Source: Candidatus Mediterraneibacter norwichensis
GTDB taxonomy: Bacteria; Bacillota; Clostridia; Lachnospirales; Lachnospiraceae
Assembly (NCBI GenBank): GCA_019112765.1
Contig: DXIU01000061.1
Coordinates: 1 to 56,314, forward strand
Direction: 5' to 3'
Length of the DNA stretch: 56,314 bases
A program made the position numbers and the translations under genes. Positions 42,654 through 53,541 of the stretch are shown here, piece after piece (the first letter of the stretch is position 1; every line of letters starts with the position of its first letter). Below the pieces are notes generated by a model that was given only the letters and a program-made list of their open reading frames with translations, ran no database searches and had not been told where the DNA came from.

Positions 42654-44438
42654 TTACAGGTCAGGGACCTCAATCTTCCGTATTTCCCTGTCATAGGTAT
42701 ATATCCCGTTTATCTCCTCTTCAATATCGGACCACTGCGTATATACACTGGCGCACAGACCTTCCGGGATCAGTTTTTTAACCTTTTTCATAAGCTCTGC
42801 ATATGCACGGTTCAGACTGTCCCTGTCTTTGTACGCACTGTAGCCATACAGCTTTTCACAGGCACTGTGCCCCTCCTGCCGGAATGTATATCCGCCGATT
42901 TCCGAGAGCGCCACAGCCCGGTTTTCATCCGGGACTGCCTTCAGGGCAAAGAAATAGTTATGAATGCTTTTCAGATCTCCTCCTCCCTGATCAAACCAGC
43001 CGCTTGCCTGGTCAATCAGCCTGGACGGATCCAGTTCTCTTACAAGTCCGGTTAACTTTTCCGTCTGAAATTGTCCCCAGCCCTCATTAAATATTACCCA
43101 CACCGCAACAGCCGGATGCTCTTTCAGAATACGGATGGTTTCTTTTACCTCCCGCACAAACTCCAGCATCCCGTTTCTGTCCTTTCTTCCAAAAAGTGCC
43201 GGGTGTGTATCCTTTATTCTTATATTTCTCCAGGACAGAACCGTCGCCGCATAGGTAACAAACCAGCGTTTATACTCTCCGCCTCCGTTTACCATGTCCT
43301 GCCATACAATCATTCCCATCCGGTCACAGTGATAGTACCATCTCTGCGGTTCAATCTTCAGATGTTTGCGCGCCATATTAAAACCTGTCTTTTTCATTTC
43401 CCGGATATCAAAAATAAGGGCCTCATCTGAAGGCGCCGTATACAGTCCGTCCGGCCAGTAGCCCTGATCCAGTACGCCGTTCTGAAATACCGGCGCGCCA
43501 TTCAGACAGATCCGCAGGATTCCCTTCTCATCCCGTTCTGCAGAAAACCGGCGCATGGCAAAATAACTCTCCGCTCTGTCCTGTCCCATGATTATAGTAA
43601 AGGAATACAGATACGGCGTTTCACAGGTCCACAACACTATGTCATCCATTTTAATTTCCAGGCGTTCATTGGTCTTCCCTGAAGCACGGACGATCTCCCT
43701 GTCTTCCCCGCTCTGCATCCCGTCTTTTACAGCATCCTCCGGCATTCTCACAGGCTCTTCATATATCCGGGGCTTCTGAATCCGGATTTCCACCGGCCTG
43801 TCCTCATCTGCTTCTACTGTAACAGTCACAATTCCTTTTTCTATGTCCGTTTCTGTGCTTACATCCTTTATATACTGTTCCGGCACTTCTTCCATCCAGA
43901 CCGTCTGCCAGATTCCGCTCTGAGCCGTATAAAACATTCCGCCCCGTTTCAGCCGCTGTTTGCCGCGGGCGTGCCAGGAAGTCTCTGTCAGATCTTTTAC
44001 CGACACGACAAGCTCGTTTTCCCCGTCCGTTACCAGCTTCGTAATATCTGCCGAAAAAGGAAGGTATCCTCCCGTATGCCGGGCTGCGCGCCTCCCGTTT
44101 ATTAAAACCACGCAGGACTGATCCACTGCACCGAAATGAAGCAGCAGACGCCGGTCATTCTTCTCCTTCCATCCTTCCAGCCGGAAGCTTCTTCTGTACC
44201 ACAAATACTCCTCCGGCTTCAGCTGTCTGGACACGCCGGACAGAACACTTTCCGGCGAAAACGGCACAAGGATTTTCCCCTGGTATTTTTCCGGCTCTCT
44301 GTATTCTTCTGTAAATCCATACTCCCAGTATCCGTTCAGATTGGTATAATTCTCTCTCACCAGAAGAGGCCGGGGATATTCCGGCAGCACATGTTCCGGA
44401 TCCATCTCCCGTCCCCATCGTGTATACAGCTGTTTCAC
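42654..44438 (-). CDS. glycoside hydrolase family 2 protein
   Basis: A 594-residue protein starting at GTG behind GCAGGTGAAG. Jelly-roll sugar-binding domain (YTNLNGYWEYGF, WYRRSFRL, GGYLPFSADITKLV), an immunoglobulin-like domain, and a TIM barrel with the acid/base Glu in WVIFNEGWGQF and the nucleophile Glu in ALSEIGGYTF. There is no signal peptide, so it acts inside on imported oligosaccharides. The family includes beta-galactosidases, glucuronidases and mannosidases; the substrate is not clear. It is shorter than LacZ. Confidence 0.88.
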   Translation of the reverse strand: MKQLYTRWGREMDPEHVLPEYPRPLLVRENYTNLNGYWEYGFTEEYREPEKYQGKILVPFSPESVLSGVSRQLKPEEYLWYRRSFRLEGWKEKNDRRLLLHFGAVDQSCVVLINGRRAARHTGGYLPFSADITKLVTDGENELVVSVKDLTETSWHARGKQRLKRGGMFYTAQSGIWQTVWMEEVPEQYIKDVSTETDIEKGIVTVTVEADEDRPVEIRIQKPRIYEEPVRMPEDAVKDGMQSGEDREIVRASGKTNERLEIKMDDIVLWTCETPYLYSFTIIMGQDRAESYFAMRRFSAERDEKGILRICLNGAPVFQNGVLDQGYWPDGLYTAPSDEALIFDIREMKKTGFNMARKHLKIEPQRWYYHCDRMGMIVWQDMVNGGGEYKRWFVTYAATVLSWRNIRIKDTHPALFGRKDRNGMLEFVREVKETIRILKEHPAVAVWVIFNEGWGQFQTEKLTGLVRELDPSRLIDQASGWFDQGGGDLKSIHNYFFALKAVPDENRAVALSEIGGYTFRQEGHSACEKLYGYSAYKDRDSLNRAYAELMKKVKKLIPEGLCASVYTQWSDIEEEINGIYTYDREIRKIEVPDL

Positions 44439-44617
44439 CTCTTCACCTGCTTTCTTTTCTGCATTGTCTTCTTCGCTTATTATATCATACAGAATGAAAA
44501 GAGAGCTCCGGAATACAGCATTTCCTTTTCATCTGCGGATTACCGGCATAACTCCGGCAGTCTATTTGTCATTTTCCCCAAAAGAAAACCGGTTATACGA
44601 AATAATGTTTCCCAAAT

Positions 44618-44675
44618 GCAGATGCCGGAACTGCAGCTGTATAAGACATCATACTGCTGCGATTCCGGCATCTGC
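44618..44675. repeat. inverted repeat between glycosidase and phosphoesterase genes
   Basis: GCAGATGCCGGAA (44618-44630) pairs with TTCCGGCATCTGC (44663-44675), with inner GCAGC / GCTGC-like pairs. No T-run follows on the minus strand. It lies below the surface phosphoesterase gene, so it may serve as a weak terminator or processing site. No gene is seen in 44439-44732. Confidence 0.65.
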
Positions 44676-44732
44676 TGCACTATATAAATTTGGAAGAAGT
44701 TGAAAAAACCTGTTTTTCCTGTACTTCAGTGA

Positions 44733-47700
44733 TTATCTCTGTGTTTTCCTTCGCACAGCCGTTACGCCTGCCGTACCCGCTGCTGCCAGAAGAACTGCCA
44801 CATAGAGTCCTACCGGACTGTTGTCCCCTGTTTTCGGTGCTTTGCTTCCAGAACCGGTCTGATTTCCGCCGTCCGTATCTCCGCCGTTTCCGCCGGCAGG
44901 ATCTTTTCCGTCATCCGGATTCTGTCCGTCGTCCGGGTTCTGTCCGTCATCCGGGTTCTGCCCGTCATCCGGATTCTGTCCGTCGTCCGGGTTCTGCACG
45001 TCATTTTCTGTCAGTCTGTATGCCGCAACAGTTCCCGATACTTCACATGCAGCCAGCAGATAGGCATTGCCGTCCGCGCTGTCCTCAGCCGGAATAAAGC
45101 ACAGTCCCTCCGGAGAGTCATCTCCCGCGATATCTTCACTGAAATCTCTGGAGTTAATATAATTTACAAAGGTACTGTTCTCCGGATCAGTGATATCATA
45201 GACCATCACGCCGCCGACTCTTTCAAGTCCTACAAACGCATAAGTTTTCTCACCTGCGGTTCCGACTGTCACACTTTCAGACTCCGGACCTTTCTTTCCG
45301 GAACGGTCATCGATCGTTTTATCGTCATTGGAACAGTTGAAATTGTCCGGAACGTATTCCGCTGTCTTTTCTTCAAAATCGCTGCCGCTTCCGTACACTT
45401 CGGTCAGACCGTTTTCATCTGCCTTGTACACGGTAAAGGAACGTCCGCCAAAGAGGTAATCCGTACCCTCATCCAGGCCGTCATAATCGCTGCTGTCAAA
45501 GAATACTACTTTCCCGCTCAAGCCGCTGTTTTCTGCTGTAATCTTTCCTGTCGGGGAAGTCTCTCCGTCCTTGAAGTCCCGTTCGTCTTCATTGAGATAA
45601 TCTCCCCATTCTCTGGAATCTCCCTCATTTGCAGTCACAAGGTAATCTGTGCCGTCCACAGAGTAAAGAGCGATTCCGTCCGGCATGCGGATTCCTTTCA
45701 GGGACTCATACGTCTTCGGATTGTACGCTTCATCTTTTTTATCAATATCAACCGTTGTTGTACTGTAGTCTTCATAGCCAGCGGAGTAAATTCCTGTAAC
45801 CTGAAGGCTGGCCAGATCAATTACCGCAATGGCGTTTGCTTCCTGCAGCGTTACATATGCCGTATTGTTTCCTGCCGCAATGTACTCCGGTTCCAGGTCT
45901 GCCGACGGAGCCGTATCCTTTTTCAGCACAATTCCCGCGTCTGTAAGAGTCTGTCTTGCCTCTGCGCTGTCATACGCCTCAAATCCCACATTTGCCGCTG
46001 TACCGTCTGCCAGAGAGATAACGGTTACTGTTCCCGCAGGATCTGACACGCCTTCTCCATATCCTTCTCTCGGTTCGCCTTCATTTGCCGTCAGTATTCT
46101 GCTGTCATCCGGGGTAAATGTTACCATATCCGGCTGCACCCCGGTCTCATATGCCTGCTCAAATGTCAGCGTTCCGTCCTCATTGCAGGTGAATACCGCC
46201 ACACGTCCGTTATCCGCATATCCTTCTGCCTGAATTGCCGCTGCGAGTTTCGTGCCGTCTGCAGAAACCGCCACCGAAGTCATATCCCCGTATGTAAATC
46301 CTTCGCAATTCTCTTCAATGATTGATTTCACATCAATATCATTGCCGTCCAGCAGGTCGATATTCTCTTTATTTTCCATGTCTTTTACGGCAATCGCTGT
46401 CAGATTTCCGGTCTGTCCGTTTACCGCATAGGCCCATCCGGTTACTGTATTATAGTCTACAATCTCCATAACACCGCCGTCTGCATTTGTCATGCCTGCG
46501 TCATAGCGTGCATCCTGAACCAGATCCAGAGAAGAATTTCCGTTCTCGACACCTGTCGTCTTCATGCCGCCGTCCGTATTCTTCGTTACGCTGAAAGAAT
46601 CGATCAGTTCACTTTCCGGTGCCGTGCTGTCGCCGGAAAGATTATATACATTGACAGAAATCTTGTCCCCGGTCACATCGAAGACCGCGTAGCTGGGACT
46701 GTATTCCTGGTTCCACTCCTGATTCCCGTAAGGAAGATTTCCTGCAAGATAAGCCTGGGATCCGGTCTCGCCGTTTGCAAGAACCGGGAAATCTGCATTA
46801 TTCTCTTTGTCCACTTCCGCAAACGGAGTATAATACTGCATATCAGAGCAGCAGTTTCCGGTCAGATAAATCGTTCCGTCCGGATCATGGAAAGTATCCA
46901 GCCGTTCAGCATTTCTCTGTCCGTCTTTGAGCACGTAACTTCTGGAATATACGTGATCATGTCCGCCCAGGACGAAATCTACGTCAAACTCGTCCATCAC
47001 TTTTTCGAATCCTGCATCTACATAGTTCTCAATATCGGAGTCTGCCGCATGCTTTGCTACAGTCTGGGTGGATTTATGATGGGTGACAATCAGCCACTGA
47101 TACTGACCTGCATATTCAGAAGTCGCCGCATTCAGCGTAGTTCTGAAATTTTCCACGATTGCCTCTGCCTCGGAGTTGTCCTTGGAAGCGCTGGGCACAT
47201 TCGGATTGTCTGCGTTTTCCTCATCGTTTCCTCCCGGATATGCTCCGGTATTTAATGTAACAAAAAGTACATTATTATAGAGGTAATAGTAATTTCCTTT
47301 TGTTTCCATCTCCCGGCGCTCCGTAAAATCATACTGGCCTTCCGCATTCGGAGTCACGCCGTTGGACTCGGAATTGTTCGCAATCTCATCCGCTGTTGCC
47401 TGAATGTAGTTTCCGTGGCTCTGGCTTGTGCCGTTATTCTGTCCCCGGAATGTTGTCTGTACCTGCTCAAGCTGTCCGTTCTCATCCACGCCGTCAACAG
47501 ACATTTCATTCGGCAGATTGAAGTGATCCGCGAACATGTAGTGTCTGTCATGGTTGCCCACTGCCGGAGCATATGCGATGGATGTCATCTCCTCCGGAGC
47601 AAAAAATGCCTCGTACTCACTGGATTTTCCCCAGCTCTGGTCTTCCACCTGATCTCCTGCGGATACTACAAGGCTGACACCCTCTGCCGCAAGCTTTTCC

Positions 47701-48227
47701 ATCATGGCAGCCCAGCCGGTCTGGTTTGTGCCGTCCGAGGGATTCCAGCCTCCGTTATTTGTCTCTCCGCTTTCTTTGATCTGCGGGTCACTTGTAAATC
47801 CAAAGGAAAATTCATCTGCCTTTGCAGTTGTATACGTATATGCCTCTGACCATGTCTGGCCTCCGTCATAGGAAATCTGGTATGAATAGGACGTATCCGG
47901 TGTCAGTCCGCTCACTGTCGCCTTGCATACCATCTTTCCTGTATCCGTGTACTTCCCTGTATCCAGTTTGGTAGGCGCTGTCAGTTCGCTGACAATTGCC
48001 TCCGCGGTAATATCACCAAATTTCACCATTGCCTGCTCTGTACCGTCCGGCGCATACCAGTTCAGATTGACGGATGCTGTTGTCGCACCCGGCTGGACTG
48101 TCAGATACTCAACAGAAACATCCCCCGCAGTCTGAGTATCAGGCTGCGCTGATACGCTCATTCCCTGTGTGCAGAGCATCGTCGCTGCCAGTGCGGCCGC
48201 AGCAGTTCTGTACCACATTTTTTTCAT
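44733..48227 (-). CDS. cell-wall-anchored metallophosphoesterase with choice-of-anchor I domain
   Basis: An 1164-residue surface protein. Signal peptide (residues 1-28, AAAALAATMLCTQGMSVSAQ) and a purple-acid-phosphatase-like fibronectin domain come first. The calcineurin-type phosphoesterase follows (SAGDQVEDQSWG, AVGNHDRHY, VTHHKSTQ, GGHDHVYSRSY hold the metal ligands). From about residue 565 comes a beta-propeller-like domain of the choice-of-anchor I type (GWAYAVNGQTGNLTAI, LTANEGEPREGYG). Five NPDDG repeats, a sortase motif APKTGD, a membrane helix and RRKTQR end the protein. It should hydrolyse phosphate esters or nucleotides outside the cell. GGAGGATT precedes the start. Confidence 0.9.
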   Translation of the reverse strand: MKKMWYRTAAAALAATMLCTQGMSVSAQPDTQTAGDVSVEYLTVQPGATTASVNLNWYAPDGTEQAMVKFGDITAEAIVSELTAPTKLDTGKYTDTGKMVCKATVSGLTPDTSYSYQISYDGGQTWSEAYTYTTAKADEFSFGFTSDPQIKESGETNNGGWNPSDGTNQTGWAAMMEKLAAEGVSLVVSAGDQVEDQSWGKSSEYEAFFAPEEMTSIAYAPAVGNHDRHYMFADHFNLPNEMSVDGVDENGQLEQVQTTFRGQNNGTSQSHGNYIQATADEIANNSESNGVTPNAEGQYDFTERREMETKGNYYYLYNNVLFVTLNTGAYPGGNDEENADNPNVPSASKDNSEAEAIVENFRTTLNAATSEYAGQYQWLIVTHHKSTQTVAKHAADSDIENYVDAGFEKVMDEFDVDFVLGGHDHVYSRSYVLKDGQRNAERLDTFHDPDGTIYLTGNCCSDMQYYTPFAEVDKENNADFPVLANGETGSQAYLAGNLPYGNQEWNQEYSPSYAVFDVTGDKISVNVYNLSGDSTAPESELIDSFSVTKNTDGGMKTTGVENGNSSLDLVQDARYDAGMTNADGGVMEIVDYNTVTGWAYAVNGQTGNLTAIAVKDMENKENIDLLDGNDIDVKSIIEENCEGFTYGDMTSVAVSADGTKLAAAIQAEGYADNGRVAVFTCNEDGTLTFEQAYETGVQPDMVTFTPDDSRILTANEGEPREGYGEGVSDPAGTVTVISLADGTAANVGFEAYDSAEARQTLTDAGIVLKKDTAPSADLEPEYIAAGNNTAYVTLQEANAIAVIDLASLQVTGIYSAGYEDYSTTTVDIDKKDEAYNPKTYESLKGIRMPDGIALYSVDGTDYLVTANEGDSREWGDYLNEDERDFKDGETSPTGKITAENSGLSGKVVFFDSSDYDGLDEGTDYLFGGRSFTVYKADENGLTEVYGSGSDFEEKTAEYVPDNFNCSNDDKTIDDRSGKKGPESESVTVGTAGEKTYAFVGLERVGGVMVYDITDPENSTFVNYINSRDFSEDIAGDDSPEGLCFIPAEDSADGNAYLLAACEVSGTVAAYRLTENDVQNPDDGQNPDDGQNPDDGQNPDDGQNPDDGKDPAGGNGGDTDGGNQTGSGSKAPKTGDNSPVGLYVAVLLAAAGTAGVTAVRRKTQR

Positions 48228-48502
48228 AAATAAATCCTCCTGAATAACAATTGTAAATGATTGCCGGAAGAAATTATAAAAAAATATTGTTAAATCTATA
48301 TATAAACTATGTAATAATTTATGTTAGATCAATACGGTCTATTGTTTTCACATATCAAAAGTTTCCACCAACGGCGACGAACTGGAGCCTGCTCCGTCCT
48401 TTTATGAATAACAGAAACCAGCGGAAGTTTTCCGTTAAGTATCTCTGCTTTCCGTCTGAAATCCGACAGAAAAAACTCAGAATTCCGGAAAAAATATCAA
48501 GA
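48228..48502. other. intergenic region upstream of the phosphoesterase gene
   Basis: AT-rich near 48240-48340, which must hold the promoter of the minus-strand phosphoesterase gene. No convincing gene on either strand; a 98-codon plus-strand frame through it is random-looking and has no ribosome site. Confidence 0.5.
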
Positions 48503-48546
48503 CCTGAGATGAAACTTTCTGTGCACAGTAAGTTTTCATCTCAGGC
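48503..48546 (-). terminator. terminator of glgP-malQ
   Basis: CCTGAGATGAAA-CTT (48503 onward) pairs with AAG-TTTTCATCTCAGG (to 48546). On the minus strand it is followed by TCTTGATATTTTTT. It lies 10 bases below malQ. Confidence 0.8.
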
Positions 48547-48555
48547 CTTTTGAAT

Positions 48556-50061
48556 TTATTTTGCCAGATCCGGTTCTTTCTCCGGCAGTCTTCCGTACAG
48601 TCGTGTAACTCTTTTTATTTCTTTTGCCACGTTTTCGTTAAACTGTCCTTTCTTCATTCTCCATACCCAGTTGCCTCCCAGAGTGGACGGTGTATTGATT
48701 CTTGCGCTGCCATCCAGTCCCAGATAATCCTGCATCGGGATAACGCACAGATCCGCCACACTGCTCATGGCCATTGCAATGAAGTCTGATGTAAGGGTAT
48801 CCTCATCCAGTCTTGGCTTGCACATGTATTCTTTTGCAAAATCCCTTGCCTCTTTCCCTACTGTATGATACCAGCCTCTGGTTGTATCGTTGTCGTGAGT
48901 CCCTGTATAAACCACACAGTTTGTGGGATAGGTATGAGGCAGATAGTTGGAAGACTCTCTTGCGTCAAACGCAAACTGAAGCACTTTCATTCCCGGGAAG
49001 CCGCTGTCCTTAAGCAGTTTCAGCACGCTTGGCGTTAAAAAGCCCAGATCCTCGGCGATAATTTCCGGTCTGCCCAGTTTCTCCTCAATGGCACGGAACA
49101 GATCCATTCCCGGCCCCGGCATCCATTTCCCGTTTACCGCTGTATCGTCTCCATAAGGAATGGAATAATACTCATCGAATCCCCGGAAATGATCGATCCG
49201 CACAACATCATACAGTTTCAGACAGTACGCGATTCTCCTGATCCACCACTCGTAGCCTGTCTTTTTGTGATATTCCCAGTCATAGAGAGGATTGCCCCAA
49301 AGCTGTCCCGTTGCGGAAAATGCATCCGGCGGACACCCGGCAACTCCGAGGGGATTGTTGTCTTCATCAAACTGGAACAGTTCCGGGGACGCCCACGTAT
49401 CCGCACTGTCAAAAGCCACATAAATCGGAATATCTCCGATGATCTTAATTCCCTGTTTATTGGCGTATGCATGGAGTTTTTTCCACTGTCTGTCAAACTC
49501 ATACTGCTGGAATTTATAAAAAGCAATCTCCTCTGCCAGCTCTTCTTTCGCGGCTGCCAGCGCAGCCTCATCTCTGGTTCTGAGAGGTGTTTCCCACTCT
49601 TTCCAGCTGATGCCGCCGTTTCTGTCCTTTATCGCCATGTACAGACTGTAATCGTCCAGCCAGTCCGCATTTTCCTCTGCAAATGCCTCATAATCCTCAT
49701 TTTCCCGGAACCGTTCAAACGCTTTTTTCAGCGCTTTAAAACGGGATTTGTAGATTTTTTCATAATCGATACACTCCTCCTGATCTCCGAAATCATATGC
49801 CTTGCACTCCTTTTTTGTCAAAAGTCCTTCTTTGACCAGTGTTTTCAGGTCAATGTAATAAGGGTTGCCGGCATATGTGGAGAAAGACTGGTATGGGGAA
49901 TCCCCATAACCAGTCGGCCCAAGAGGCAGAATCTGCCAGTAGCTCTGTCCCGCTTTTTTCAGCAGGTCAATAAATCTGTAAGCTTCTTTTGAGAAGCATC
50001 CGATCCCGTATTTTGACGGCAGTGAAAATACCGGCAGTAAGATTCCGCTTGCTCTTTTCAT
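48556..50061 (-). CDS. malQ: 4-alpha-glucanotransferase MalQ
   Basis: A 501-residue GH77 enzyme. GILLPVFSLPSKYGIGCFSK at the start, LPLGPTGYGDSPYQSFSTYA, then the nucleophile region VRIDHFRGFDEYYSIP, the acid/base EDLGFLTPSV and TGTHDNDTTRGW. It disproportionates maltodextrins, transferring glucan segments between chains. AAGGAGGAAG precedes the start. It is 23 bases below glgP, so the two act together on storage or dietary glucans. Confidence 0.96.
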   Translation of the reverse strand: MKRASGILLPVFSLPSKYGIGCFSKEAYRFIDLLKKAGQSYWQILPLGPTGYGDSPYQSFSTYAGNPYYIDLKTLVKEGLLTKKECKAYDFGDQEECIDYEKIYKSRFKALKKAFERFRENEDYEAFAEENADWLDDYSLYMAIKDRNGGISWKEWETPLRTRDEAALAAAKEELAEEIAFYKFQQYEFDRQWKKLHAYANKQGIKIIGDIPIYVAFDSADTWASPELFQFDEDNNPLGVAGCPPDAFSATGQLWGNPLYDWEYHKKTGYEWWIRRIAYCLKLYDVVRIDHFRGFDEYYSIPYGDDTAVNGKWMPGPGMDLFRAIEEKLGRPEIIAEDLGFLTPSVLKLLKDSGFPGMKVLQFAFDARESSNYLPHTYPTNCVVYTGTHDNDTTRGWYHTVGKEARDFAKEYMCKPRLDEDTLTSDFIAMAMSSVADLCVIPMQDYLGLDGSARINTPSTLGGNWVWRMKKGQFNENVAKEIKRVTRLYGRLPEKEPDLAK

Positions 50062-50084
50062 ATCTTCCTCCTTATCCGCACATT

Positions 50085-52337
50085 TTATAAGTGCCAGATA
50101 TCTCTGTTGTACTCTTCAATGGTTCTGTCCGAAGAGAAGAAGCCTGCTTTTGCAATATTAACCAGAGTCTTCTTCGCCCACTCTTTTCTGTCCGCGTAAG
50201 CTCCCAGTGCCTTTTCCTTTGTCTCCTTGTAAGAATCAAAATCAAGAAGCGTCATGAACCAGTCTTTATTGATCAGTTCTTTCTGCAGTCTCTCCAGATT
50301 TTCTTTACATCCCACTTCCAGCATCTCGTCGCTTGTTATAAAATCAATTGCCGCTTTGATCGCCGGATTCTTCTCATAGTAGTCTTCTGCCACATAATCC
50401 GCTTTTGCGTAGTGCTCAATAACCTCGTCGCTGGATGCTCCGAATACGAAAATATTGTCGTCGCCCACGCACTCATGAATTTCCACATTTGCTCCGTCCT
50501 CGGTGCCAAGAGTTACAGCTCCGTTCAGCATGAACTTCATGTTTCCGGTTCCGCTGGCCTCTTTGGATGCGAGAGAAATCTGCTCGGAAATATCGCATGC
50601 CGGAATTAATTTTCCTGCTTTTGTAACATTATAGTTTTCTACCATAACAACTTTCAGATACGGACTTACTTCCGGATCATTGTTGATGATCTCCTGCAGG
50701 CAGAGGATCAGATGAATGATATCCTTGGCGATCACATAAGCCGGAGCCGCCTTTGCGCCGAAAATGGCTGTAACCGGAGCCGCCGGAATCTTTCCTGATT
50801 TGATCTCCAGATATTTGTCAATAATATAGAGTGCGTTCAGCTGCTGACGTTTATACTCGTGGAGACGTTTTACCTGAATATCAAAAATTGTATCCGGACT
50901 GATCTCAATATTCTGAGTCTCTTTCAGATATGCGCACAGTGCTTCTTTGTTTTTATGTTTGATTTCCAGAAGTTTTTCAAGTACCTTCTCGTCATCTTTA
51001 AATTCAAGCAACTTTTCAAGCTCGGAAGCATCTTTTTTATATCCCTGTCCGATCGTCTCATCCAGAAAATCTGTCAGAAGAGGATTGCAGTGAAGAAGCC
51101 AGCGGCGGAATGTAATGCCGTTTGTCTTGTTATTGAACTTCTCCGGATAAATCTTATAGAAGTTATTCAGCTCAGAGTTCTTCAGGATCTCCGTGTGCAG
51201 AGCCGCCACGCCGTTTACACTGAAGCCGTAATGAATATCAATGTGAGCCATGTGAACCGTGTCATTTCTGTCAATGATGGCAACGCTCTCATCCTCAAAT
51301 TTTCTTCTTACTTTGTCATCCAGCACCTCGATAATCGGCACAAGCTGGGGAACAACTTTCTTCAGATAATATACCGGCCATTTCTCCAGAGCCTCTGCCA
51401 GAATGGTATGATTCGTATATGCGCAGGTTCTGGATACAACATCAATGGCATCATCCATATCCAGGCCCCGCTCTGTCAGCAGGCGGATCAGCTCCGGAAT
51501 TACCATTGTAGGATGAGTATCATTGATCTGAATCACTGCGTAATCCGGCAGGTCATAAAGGCTGCAGCCTTTGGCCGTGCACTCATCCAGAATAAGCTGA
51601 GCGCCGCTGCTTACCATAAAGTACTGCTGATAGATCCGGAGCAGTCTGCCCTGCTCATCGCTGTCGTCCGGATAAAGGAACAATGTCAGATTCTTTTCAA
51701 TATCTTCCTTATTGAATTCAATTCCGTCTTTTACGATTGTATCATCCACAGAATCCAGATCAAACAGATGAAGCTTGTTGGTCTTGTTGTTGTAGCCTGT
51801 AACCTCAACATCATACATTCTCGCATTGACCTTCAGTCCCTTAAACTCAACCGGATACGTGACATCTGTCTTTTTCAGCCAGGAAGCCTTTTCAATCCAT
51901 GGATTCGGCGTCTCTTTCTGCAGATTGTTCTCAAATACCTGTTTAAACAGTCCCAGATGATAGTTCAGACCGATTCCGTCGCCGGCCAGTCCCAGTGTAG
52001 CGATAGAGTCAAGAAAACATGCCGCCAGACGTCCCAGCCCTCCGTTTCCAAGAGACGGCTCCGGTTCGACTTCCTCAATCTCACAGATATCTTTTCCGTT
52101 CTTCTCAAGGATATCTTTTACTTCTCCGTAAATTCCAAGGTTGATCATATTATTGGAGAGAAGTTTGCCAATGAGAAATTCTGCTGAGATATAGTAAACT
52201 TTTTTCTTGCTGTCCGTACGTTCCTTCTCAGCTGCCATCTCCTGAACAATATTCAGAAGAGCGTGATAAATCTCCTTATTATCAGCCTGCGATACCGCTT
52301 TTCCAAGATACTTTTCCATTTTTTCCTGAATGTTCAT
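50085..52337 (-). CDS. glgP: glycogen/maltodextrin phosphorylase
   Basis: ATG 52337 behind AAAGGAG gives 750 residues. [58 protein letters not shown] and the pyridoxal-phosphate region [20 protein letters not shown] with its Lys are intact. It splits alpha-1,4 glucan ends with phosphate to glucose-1-phosphate. It is somewhat shorter than the 800-residue average. The product of malQ feeds it with longer chains. The divergent AraC gene is 263 bases away. Confidence 0.96.
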   Translation of the reverse strand: MNIQEKMEKYLGKAVSQADNKEIYHALLNIVQEMAAEKERTDSKKKVYYISAEFLIGKLLSNNMINLGIYGEVKDILEKNGKDICEIEEVEPEPSLGNGGLGRLAACFLDSIATLGLAGDGIGLNYHLGLFKQVFENNLQKETPNPWIEKASWLKKTDVTYPVEFKGLKVNARMYDVEVTGYNNKTNKLHLFDLDSVDDTIVKDGIEFNKEDIEKNLTLFLYPDDSDEQGRLLRIYQQYFMVSSGAQLILDECTAKGCSLYDLPDYAVIQINDTHPTMVIPELIRLLTERGLDMDDAIDVVSRTCAYTNHTILAEALEKWPVYYLKKVVPQLVPIIEVLDDKVRRKFEDESVAIIDRNDTVHMAHIDIHYGFSVNGVAALHTEILKNSELNNFYKIYPEKFNNKTNGITFRRWLLHCNPLLTDFLDETIGQGYKKDASELEKLLEFKDDEKVLEKLLEIKHKNKEALCAYLKETQNIEISPDTIFDIQVKRLHEYKRQQLNALYIIDKYLEIKSGKIPAAPVTAIFGAKAAPAYVIAKDIIHLILCLQEIINNDPEVSPYLKVVMVENYNVTKAGKLIPACDISEQISLASKEASGTGNMKFMLNGAVTLGTEDGANVEIHECVGDDNIFVFGASSDEVIEHYAKADYVAEDYYEKNPAIKAAIDFITSDEMLEVGCKENLERLQKELINKDWFMTLLDFDSYKETKEKALGAYADRKEWAKKTLVNIAKAGFFSSDRTIEEYNRDIWHL

Positions 52338-52600
52338 GGTATAACTCCTTTCAAAAATCTCCGGCATATGTCCCCGCTCGCAACAACTGTGCCAGGAGCT
52401 GTGCCGATACTGTATCTTATCTCTATATTCCGCATTCTAATACTCTTTTTCCGGAATTTCTTGCAAAATACTTTCATTTTATTGTACAATACTATCATTA
52501 GTGAAACAGTCTGACTTTTCCGCCCTGCTGTTCCATAACGGAGAAAAGAAGGCGTGCCTGCCCGCACAGCAGCATACAGAACTCTTCCGGAGGATATGCC

Positions 52601-53491
52601 ATGAATCTTAATGAATATCAGAACTATCATGAAACCAAATCACACACAGTTTCTGAATTTCCCTACAATACTTATCTCTGCTCTATCCCTCTGGACTTCA
52701 CTCTCGTCCCCCTTCACTGGCATGCTGAGCTGGAAATTGTAGTAATCAAAAAAGGAACCGGACTCATTTCCGTAGACTTTGACAAACGCACTGTCACTTC
52801 CGGTGATATTGTATTTATCCGCCCGGGCCAGCTTCACTCCATTGAACAATATAGCACCCGGGTAATGGAGTACGAAAATATCATCTTAAAGCCGGAACTT
52901 CTTATCTCCGGCGAAACAGATCTGTGCGCCAGACAGTTTATTACACCGCTGATGAAAGGGGAGCTTCGCTGCGCTGCTTTTCTCACTCCGGCAGTCCCCG
53001 GATATCCGGAAATCTCTGACTGTATCAGCCATATTGATTATCTCTGTGAAAGGCAGCCGAACGGATATCAGCTTGCAGTAAAAGGTTTTCTTTTTCAGCT
53101 TCTCTTTCTCCTTATATCGCACCAGCAGAAAAAAAGCGCCATACCGGCGCTTCAGACAAAATCACTGGAAAAAATCAAGACCATCCTGAAATATGTAGAA
53201 GAACATTACGACGAGCACATAACGATTGATGACATGGCTGCGCTGACATTTTACAGCAAATCACATTTTATGAAATTTTTTAAAGCACATATGGGCACCG
53301 GATTTATCGAATATCTGAACGACTACCGGCTTACTATTGCGGAACGTCTTCTCCGCACTTCAGACGCCTCTGTTCTGGAGATTGCCGAGAAAAGCGGTTT
53401 TGACAACCTTTCCTATTTCAACCGTATTTTCAAACGAAAATACGGTCAGTCTCCCGGAAAACAGCGCAGGCTCTATGCCTCTTCTGACTGA
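52601..53491 (+). CDS. AraC-family regulator with N-terminal cupin
   Basis: A 296-residue protein. Cupin (TLVPLHWHAELEIVVIKKGT, then GDIVFIRPGQLHSI) for sugar binding, and two C-terminal HTHs (HITIDDMAALTFYSKSHFMKFF, then EIAEKSGFDNLSYFNRIFKR and KYGQSPGKQRR). GGAGGATATGCC precedes the start. It is divergent from glgP-malQ, so control of those genes by a sugar is plausible but not proved by any seen operator. Confidence 0.9.
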   Translation: MNLNEYQNYHETKSHTVSEFPYNTYLCSIPLDFTLVPLHWHAELEIVVIKKGTGLISVDFDKRTVTSGDIVFIRPGQLHSIEQYSTRVMEYENIILKPELLISGETDLCARQFITPLMKGELRCAAFLTPAVPGYPEISDCISHIDYLCERQPNGYQLAVKGFLFQLLFLLISHQQKKSAIPALQTKSLEKIKTILKYVEEHYDEHITIDDMAALTFYSKSHFMKFFKAHMGTGFIEYLNDYRLTIAERLLRTSDASVLEIAEKSGFDNLSYFNRIFKRKYGQSPGKQRRLYASSD

Positions 53492-53541
53492 ACTCAATCC
53501 TTTTCGCTGTCCCGGAAAGACTGCCCGTATCACAACGCATA

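Noticed and set aside
44900-44998. 18-base repeats considered as a non-coding satellite
   Set aside because: They are in frame and encode NPDDGQ units in the stalk of a sortase-anchored protein.
50859-52187. 442-codon plus-strand frame opposite glgP
   Set aside because: It is the antisense shadow of a clear glycogen phosphorylase; length alone is not evidence of coding.
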